A stretch of 64,000 nucleotides of DNA from Epiperipatus broadwayi. Its lineage: Eukaryota > Onychophora > Udeonychophora > Euonychophora > Peripatidae. Both the position numbers and the translations under genes were made by a program. This document shows, piece by piece, positions 57,306 to 64,000 of this stretch; position 1 is the stretch's first letter; the number at the start of each line of letters is the position of its first letter. The notes beneath the pieces are model-generated. The model ran no database searches, was not told the origin of the DNA, and saw nothing but the letters and a program-made list of their open reading frames with translations. The stretch covers positions 610,501-674,500 of the forward strand of contig JAQFVV010006452.1 of assembly GCA_028023455.1 (NCBI GenBank), given 5' to 3'.

Positions 57306-57418
57306 TTTTTTTTTCTCATGTGTCATAGCATTAGCCGGGAAGTGAACCAGAACCCACTAACCCAGGACAATTGCTTGTAAAGCAGCTGTTGCTGACCTCT
57401 CAACCACCAATGCTTGAC
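57306..57418 (-). repeat. tRNA-derived SINE, short subtype
   Basis: Minus strand starts GTCAAGCATTGGTGGTTGAG and ends GGCTAATGCTATGACACATG plus A run. The flanks share GGTATCTT (left 57299, right 57425), with GCA a few bases upstream in both. Confidence 0.87.
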
Positions 57419-58339
57419 TGCATATGGTATCTTCCATTAATAAAATATCTAATCTTGCAACTTTTTTTGATTCCTATTAATCTCCACAATGTAGCTATTT
57501 CACTTATTATTTATAATGAATCCACATTATCTTGTATTTCCAATACTTGTGCCACAGTTCATCAATTTCTTTTTTAATATTAGACAACCTATCAATTAAT
57601 GCAATCTTTCATCAATTAAAAGTGGTATGCAGGTGTAAGTATCTAATTAAAAGATTTTCAGTGAATAACAATTTGAATTGACAATCAGGACTCTTGTCAT
57701 TCTCTATCTTTCGCCACCATGTGCTGCATTGACTGATGACTTTATAGTTTCTTAAAAAGATGGGCCATAATTTAATTTTGTCTGTCATGGTTATATATAT
57801 ATATATTTAAAAAAGTTATTTACGCACACATTTGCCTTCAAAAAAAACTCAACTAATATTTCTATTAAGAATTAACAGTCAACTGAAGGTCATAGTGCTT
57901 TTTTAATTTTAAACTCAGGATAGGAAGCAATAAACACATCATGCTAGTTGATGTAAGTTAGTGAGTAGCCCCATATTCATTTACTATATAAATAATCACA
58001 TAGTAATAGCAGCTGCAGCGATAAGAAATGTATGAAGTCGATATTAAGAAATTTGCCCTGTTTCTGCAGTCATACAATGATTATAATGTGATATTTCAAA
58101 ATGAAAGTTGTAAATAAAACTCGTATATTATCTTTAATGAACTGCAAAAAAAAAAAAAAAAACTATTGAAAAAATTTAATGGAAATTTTTTGACAATACT
58201 ATAATATATATAATAATTTATGTAAGTTGAAATGTGTTTATTTTTAGGAATGTGTAAGCTAAAAGTGTTTAAATAGCATAGGAAATTTTATATACACACT
58301 TTTTTAAAAAATATAAAAATTATCTCATAACAAAACAAT

Positions 58340-58470
58340 ATATATATATATATTAAAAGGTGATTTGAACCCAGACTTTCAAGCTCTCTACAGTCACCGC
58401 GAGCTTGAAAGTCTGGGTTCAAATCCCCTTTAGTTACATCTGGGTTAAGTATATACATTATACACGTGTG
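58340..58470. repeat. Hairpin related to family B 3' end
   Basis: Perfect inverted arms TTGAACCCAGACTTTCAAGC / GCTTGAAAGTCTGGGTTCAA around a 16-nt loop, followed by CATCTGGGTTAAGTATATAC. The same phrase with TTGAACCCAG recurs in the palindrome at 59409-59565. Confidence 0.85.
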
Positions 58471-58474
58471 AGAT

Positions 58475-58620
58475 GAATGGATGAAATAATGAAATGTTCT
58501 GGAGTGATGCGGAGAAGAAAGATTAGAAATTGGAGAATATGGATTGAACTTAGAGAGATCTTCATCGTATAATGAATCGATAATGGTGATGGTAATGATA
58601 TACTAAGATTGAATAGGTCT
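58475..58620 (+). pseudogene. RTE-type LINE 3'-end remnant
   Basis: Plus strand reads MDEIMKCSGVMRRRKIRNWRIWIELREIF...IDNG, matching the end of the LINE at 1040 (RDEIRKCAGMM...RREAKDLRRWIEL.ETF). Only the last ~40 codons remain. Confidence 0.75.
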
Positions 58621-58979
58621 CACGACATACAATATAGTATGTGCGTACATATACATTTAAAGCTTAAAAAGAAAAGTAGAAATGAACACAGACACAATTT
58701 ACGTATATTAATTAAAACAAAGTACAGAATTACTTAAATGTTGACTAATTAAATACTATTTCTTGCTATTTTGAAATATTATAAATTATTTAAAATAAAA
58801 TGTAAAAAAAATCTCTGCTTTAATACAAATGTTTTACTTAACTATTCTGATTTTGATAAAAATCTAAATTTTAATGTAACAAAGAAAGAAAAATATTTTT
58901 CTCTAAACCAAATATGTTTTTTCTTTCTAATGCTTTTTAAATGTAGAGTTAATTCAAAAATTTGTTTTTACTTAAGGAT

Positions 58980-59565
58980 TAATTAAAGAGATTTGAATAC
59001 AGACATTCCAGTTCCCTAAAGTCATTCACTCCATCCAATATAACTAATATACATGACCACATACATGTGAAAAAGATAAATGATCTCCAATGTACGTATT
59101 TTTTGCTGAACCAGAACTCATCAGTTGATCCGAATCATTATCTCCTACACACATATAAAGTCAGTGCTTGGTTTATATTAAGATAGCAAATCTGTACACT
59201 TTAATGGATAAGTTTCAATACCTCTCCACTCTCCAGCTCTTTAACCATCCATATTATTGAAATCATAATGATGGTGTGCTCAAAGCTCTTGATGATACCA
59301 ATATTATAGTCATACACATATTGACCTTAAATTAATATAATTCCTCATATGTAGGACCCTAATAAGACCATTAAATACACAAAAGAGAAATGGGTAGAAT
59401 ACAGACTGAATATGTAATATTGAAATATAAGTACACTATATAATTATATATATTTACCCTAGATATAATTAAAGGGGATTTGAACCCAGTCTGAGTTCAA
59501 ATTACCTTTAATTGCATCTAGGGTAAGTATATGCATTATACTTGTATTTCAATATTAAAGGATTA
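58980..59565 (-). mobile_element. Family B element, old partial dimer
   Basis: On the minus strand: 3' region (59565-59400, forming a palindrome at 59409-59565), then the ~210-bp body that is homologous to 16130-16340, then the hammerhead (59086-59128) and a second 3' region ending near 58980. Same order as the right arm of the 15777-16580 element, at higher divergence. Confidence 0.75.
59086..59128 (-). ncRNA. Decayed hammerhead motif (family B)
   Basis: CTGATGA intact and stem I TCAA/TTGG partly present. GAAA has become AAAA and U16.1 is C (ATACGTAC). Expected inactive. Confidence 0.62.
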
Positions 59566-60225
59566 ATGTACTTTAAAAACAACAATGATAATTTGTTATT
59601 TTGTTTTTGTTCCTTCATATCTCTATAAACCAAATCTAAGAAGAGTCAAAATTAGTAATTCTGCAGATAGTATAAACTGTTATATATTATATATAGAGTT
59701 TGATTTGTTTTTGTCAGTATAAACTGTGAAACAAACAAAGCATAAAATTGCTTGAAAAGATGTGTCTTAATGACCATATCGGCACTAGCTTAAAACCTGC
59801 AGTAAGATGAATTATATATCTCAGTTTCAGCAGAATTAAGTAATTTTTTTGTATTTATAATATATATATATATATTGTAACGACCATTAATTTAAAATAA
59901 AAACTTAAAAGTTCGCAAATAAAAGTAAAAAACTAAACGCTAAAATTAAAATGTTTGTTAAACGTATATACATTCGCACAGATGCCAAACATTAAAAATA
60001 TTTTTTTTAAAAAAAACAAATAAATAAGTATTTGAACGTACTTTTTTATAAAAAATAAAAAAAAGTATAAGATTTAAAAATAAAAACAGGTATTAATTAA
60101 TTCTTGTAATCTGTAAATGGAAATGATTGTTTATAAATTGTTTGAAAAGCAAGCTAGCCATGGGCTCTTGTATAATTAAAATGATCTGGTGAAAGATAGA
60201 TAAGAAAAAAAGAGAAATTAGCTTG

Positions 60226-60345
60226 ACCAATGGAAGCACTAAGCCTTGGCTCGGACCCTAACGAAAGTGATGGATTAGTGATGTTTTGTTGATTGAATCT
60301 GTGTGGATAATATAAAAAGGGAAATATAGTTTTTTCGGGCAGTTC
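60226..60345 (+). promoter_or_regulatory. Candidate RNA polymerase II core promoter (CCAAT, TATA, Inr)
   Basis: ACCAATGG at about 60225-60232, TATAAAAAGG at 60311-60320, and an initiator-like GCAGTTC whose A (60341) is 30 bp from the TATA start. The spacing TATA to Inr is canonical, and the sequence downstream is less AT-rich than the surroundings. A short ORF MEALRELKTGTWTLLP (from 60471) follows. No gene is recognised, and a retroelement promoter is possible. Confidence 0.45.
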
Positions 60346-61191
60346 CAGCGTGGTGTGTTTGAGAGTTGTGGTAGGACGCACATACCATACTCTCTATTTA
60401 AAAAAGAAAAAGGAAAAGACTGTGATACCTTGAACCAGCTATTGCCATCTCCAGAACATTATCTTCCAATGGAGGCATTGCGGGAATTAAAAACAGGAAC
60501 CTGGACTCTTCTACCATAAGCTATATGAAATGAACAATTATTAAAATCAATTAAGAACTTTCGTCAAGTTTTATAAATTGATAAACAAGCCAACTTAAAT
60601 GTTAAAACGGACTCTTATCTGACTTTTGTAAGTTTTTAAATCAATTAATAATGTTTACTTTTATATGTTTTCCGATTGATAAAAATCATTTCCATTTTTT
60701 TTTCTCTTATTGTATAAATTATTTGTTGTTTAAATTTTAAATGAGGGAATTTAAGGTTGGGTATAGATGTTGCATAGATTCGTTAGTGGTTGATAATGTT
60801 GTGGTTTTCACATTCGATTAGAATATATGTCAACGATATCACTGCAAGCATCTTACGATGAATGCTAATGGGATTTGTATATTCCCTATGCAAGTGACGT
60901 TTATCGATGACTTTGTATTTTGATCGGTTGTGTTGAATTTGGAATGTTTTTGACCGTGGAATCTGTGCAGCTGATCTGTACTCAACATTTTAAAACAAAT
61001 TTTATAAAATGCATTTGTGCGAACGTATCTAAATGTTAAATTTAAGTCGGGCGTGAATGGCTATATAGTTTTGTAAAGTTATATTAAGGGAGGGTAATCT
61101 TAGGTTATTCATTTCGTAGTTGAATTGGCTCAATGGATTGGATATATTTGTGTAATTAGTAGATGTAGTATGAGATCCGCTTTGAGCAGGA

Positions 61192-61542
61192 TTGCATATA
61201 TATGCCACACACCTTCTGTTTGCCTATGGATGGGTTTGTAAGTTGGCAGAAGACTGCAGTCCATTCCTATGGAGTTTTTTGTTTATTGTTCTACTTGCCA
61301 ACAGATGTAACATTCCTGTTGGTGGAGAGTCAATGTCTTCTCTAATTCTACTTATTGTTCAAATGTCCATTCCTGACAGTATAGTATTTTGTGTTGTCGT
61401 AACATGCTACATTGAATACATGAATGTATCAGATGGATTGGCGCCAGTTGATTGTGAAATTTGTTGCCTAAGGTTAAATCAGGGAAGAATATTTTCTTTT
61501 CAAATGCAGATCTATGTAGTCTATTCATACTTGACTATTTAA
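61192..61542 (+). other. Open frame up to 116 codons, unknown
   Basis: Sits ~850 bp downstream of the promoter-like site. The protein MHIYATHLLFAYGWVCKL... has one clear hydrophobic segment (about residues 24-40, LWSFLFIVLLANRC) and a second (about 52-70), with 7 cysteines. There is no signature of a known family. Its first codon at 61192 is not ATG in the sequence; the first in-frame ATG is later, so it might be an exon. The GC level and mixed codon use differ from neighbouring AT-driven ORFs. Confidence 0.2.
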
Positions 61543-62671
61543 ATAAAATATTAAACTCATTGAAACTTAGTTAAATGTAAAATTAAAAGTTAATATAACA
61601 ATCTAAAATGTTAAACTTATTCCTCAACATTTAAATGTTATTTTATATGTGCGTAAATAAATATTTTTATGTGTTAATTTCTGGCAGTGGCTTTTATTCT
61701 TTTATATTTAAGATATAGATTTTTATCTCTGCGTCTCCGCTGAGCTAGTGACTTGGGCTAACGATCGGAATATTTAAATCAAGTGGAATCTTAACAGCGC
61801 ATATCTGCCTACTCTATAAATTTTTCTAGGCTCAAATGCCTAGATGGCACCCTGGTAGTTGCAGATATTGTTTTTGTGGTTAGATTCGATCTTCACTTCA
61901 TTTCAATCGTTATAATATATATATATATATATGTCTTTATATTTATACGCAAACTGTTTCATTATGGCTTGAAAGTAGTAATTTCTGCTTGTTTATGCAT
62001 TTCTGAATGAACACAGTTCTCTTCTTAGAATTAAGGGAGTTTGCATTACAATTTTATTAGTGATATTGAAATTAAATGGTGTGCATTGGAGATATGAAGT
62101 AAATATAATTGACAGATAAAAGCTACAAATTGGAATGTGGATAATTTTAAAGTCAACTTTGTGATTAAAAGAATCTTAGTTAGTGACTTGAATGAATAAG
62201 TTCATATCACTCTATTTCTGTGTTTTAATACATATCTTATCATGTGCAATCTTTGCTAAAATATTTTATTTAAATCTATTGTCAGTTCTCCGTATCTAGT
62301 ATTTCTATTTTTGATATTTAGTTAAGAATATAGATTATAATCAATACATCTTTGTTCACAACCAGATAATTGCCTCAGATATTAGTGGTGAAGAATGAGG
62401 ATTGTGCTAATTGAGGATTATTCAATATCTGTAGTTTTTACTTAGTAAAATATTGTATTAAAAATATCATAATCATAGCTTTTATAAATTGCATTACAAA
62501 GTTTAGATGACCTTAAGTTAATTAACAGGAGTGTCTCTACAATTGATAATAATCATAAAATATAACCTGTATCCTGTGTCAGAGTTTGTTATGAGATTGT
62601 CAAGAAAAAGTTGTCTCTCAGTATAATTATCATCAATTATCCTGGGATTGGCATTACTTTGATGTGTGTGG
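61543..62671. other. Intergenic DNA
   Basis: No gene supported. A GC-richer patch at 61715-61880 has GCGTCTCCGCTGAGC but no ORF of note. Confidence 0.4.

Positions 62672-62748
<77 letters not shown>
62672..62748. repeat. (TA)n microsatellite
   Basis: Uninterrupted TA run. The next repeat element starts directly at its end (ATAATGAGCATGC). Confidence 0.95.
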
Positions 62749-62750
<2 letters not shown>

Positions 62751-63275
62751 GAGCATGCTAATAGCTCTAAACACATTTTTTCCTCTGATAAATGCCACAA
62801 AAGGAAGCATTTAAAATCTTTATCTAGAAGTATCCCTATCTCCAAACCAGTTTTGAGCAAATGGCTCTCATCAATGAAGTGCTAGGTAATTCTGACACTA
62901 GATCCAAAATACAAACTCAAGCCCAACATTTGTCAAATACTTAATTACTAAATAGAAAATATGAAGTTTTCAGACATCTATATCTTTTCAAACCCAGCTA
63001 TTTAACTTAAATAGTTATATGGGACTAAACAAATTTTAGACATACCATATTATATTAATAGCCTTAGCAATATGACATCTCCAAAGCCTCAAAAGGCAGA
63101 CTATAATAATAAGGAAATTAAGTCATATATAATGTGACTTAAATTTAATAAGCTTATATTCACAAATATAAATATAATGAGCATATTAATAGCTCTAAAC
63201 CGCATGCTCATTATATTTACATTTGTGAATATGAGCTTATTAAATTAAGTCACATGATGTATGACTTGATTTTCA

Positions 63276-63278
<3 letters not shown>
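62749..63278. mobile_element. Diverged hammerhead-type element bounded by (TA)n
   Basis: Begins ATAATGAGCATGCTAATAGC directly after (TA)n. Contains a relic hammerhead (62841-62877, minus) and a long palindrome (63110-63262) whose arms include AAGCTTATATTCACAAAT and repeat the ATAATGAGCAT tip. It ends at a second (TA)n (63279-63339). Layout parallels families A-C. Confidence 0.65.
62841..62877 (-). ncRNA. Hammerhead-like relic, stem II conserved
   Basis: Minus strand: TTGATGA (C3 to U), stem II GAGC-cattt-GCTC (4 bp, sequence unlike family A but paired), AAAA for GAAA, then ACTGGTT. Close in layout to family A. Confidence 0.5.

Positions 63279-63339
<61 letters not shown>
63279..63339. repeat. 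(TA)n microsatellite
   Basis: Uninterrupted TA run closing the element at 62749. Confidence 0.95.
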
Positions 63340-63342
<3 letters not shown>

Positions 63343-63789
63343 AATACAATATTTTTAATGAATGTTTAGGTGGAAATCTTGATTGTGTGGAGTTATACAT
63401 TTAAAGCACCTTAATTAGAAAGCACTTAATATAGAATAACTGCCCCATGCAAATAGTCAAAGTGTCAGTTTACTTTGACTCTTCACCTGTGCAGTTGCTC
63501 TAGATTGAATGTTTTCTAATTAAGTTGATTTAAATGGATAACTCCGTACATACAAGATTTCCACATATATATTGTGTATACATCTTGATATAATTTATAA
63601 GGATACTCAATGTATGGTTAATAAATCCTTCCATGTTACAATGTATATATATATATATAAATTATTAATTTGGGCTTTTGAAGAAAGGGGGAGGAGTACA
63701 TTCAACTTTAAATTATAAAATAATAATTTGAGTTTAAACACTGGCATATTTTTTTAGATGTATATTAATACATTGTACAGGTTTAAATC

Positions 63790-64000
63790 TTCATTTATAT
63801 ATGTAATATATGTGGGATTTGAACTCAGACTTTCATATATAATCCACTACTCTCAGTGCCATCTCATATTCTGACCCACCTGATCACACACATGTTGAAA
63901 AGATAAATAATCACCAATATATGTATTTCATGCTAAACCAGCAATCATCCATTGGTCTAGATTACTATCCTCACACACATATATATAATCAGTGCTCAGC
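63790..64000 (-). mobile_element. Family B element, continues past window end
   Basis: 3' region in minus orientation (starting ATATATGTGGGATTTGAACT), a hammerhead-derived segment at 63913-63956, then the beginning of the body (GTGCTCAGC) at the window edge. The other end and TSD lie outside. Confidence 0.85.
63913..63956 (-). ncRNA. Decayed hammerhead motif (family B)
   Basis: Stem I ACCAA/TTGGT, stem II TGCT/AGCA and GAAA kept. The core CTGATGA has become TGGATGA. Expected inactive. Confidence 0.6.

Noticed and set aside
57734-57760. CTGATGACTTTATAG as a hammerhead
   Set aside because: Lacks GAAA and pairing stems.

Overview
This is an AT-rich (roughly three quarters A+T by eye) piece of an animal nuclear genome, almost certainly from an invertebrate. 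I cannot fix the lineage. The evidence is tRNA-derived SINEs, RTE-type and Jockey/I/CR1-type LINE remains, Penelope-like elements (PLEs), long (TA)n and trinucleotide microsatellites and a 500-N scaffold gap. There is no operon structure, no CRISPR array and no complete host gene. Only a few possible host features are visible: a TATA/Inr promoter near 60.3 kb, a CCAAT/CRE-bearing region with a 28-codon ORF near 14.0 kb, and CpG-rich stretches at 7.5-8.0 and 8.5-8.95 kb.

Layout. 0-15 kb: SINEs, an RTE LINE tail, and scattered short elements of two repeat families that I call A and B. 15-20.2 kb: a dense cluster of inverted-repeat elements (A, B and a third family C), several with clear 13-15 bp target-site duplications (TSDs). 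24.6-28.7 kb: two nearly identical Penelope-like RT/GIY-YIG copies head-to-head, both ends running into (TA)n. 29-34 kb: low-repeat AT-rich DNA ending in the gap (33588-34087). 34.7-38.7 kb: a family A palindrome and a second, older head-to-head PLE that carries a TA-flanked DNA transposon. 39-45.6 kb: two copies of an old ~2 kb repeat, one interrupted by a 1.7 kb terminal-inverted-repeat element. 46.6-50.4 kb: a ~700 bp trinucleotide tract followed by a decayed LINE. 52-64 kb: more SINEs, family A and B copies, the promoter-like region and further (TA)n-flanked elements.

The common theme is self-cleaving RNA motifs. Families A and B carry recognisable hammerhead-ribozyme cores (CTGATGA, a stem II hairpin, GAAA, a palindromic stem III ACTAGT or ATACGTAT, and a matching stem I). 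The two PLEs carry a divergent hammerhead-like motif in their 3' regions, with covarying stems and a paired core change. Families A, B, C and both PLEs share one architecture: two copies joined head-to-head with 3' ends facing outward. Where the ends are readable in A and B they are bounded by 13-15 bp direct repeats. I infer that PLE-type machinery (RT plus GIY-YIG endonuclease) mobilises small non-autonomous hammerhead elements and often primes reverse transcription from both sides of the staggered target cut. Hammerheads in PLEs and animal retrozymes are already known. The head-to-head architecture, the range of sizes (67 to 981 bp) and the altered PLE core are the parts worth following up.
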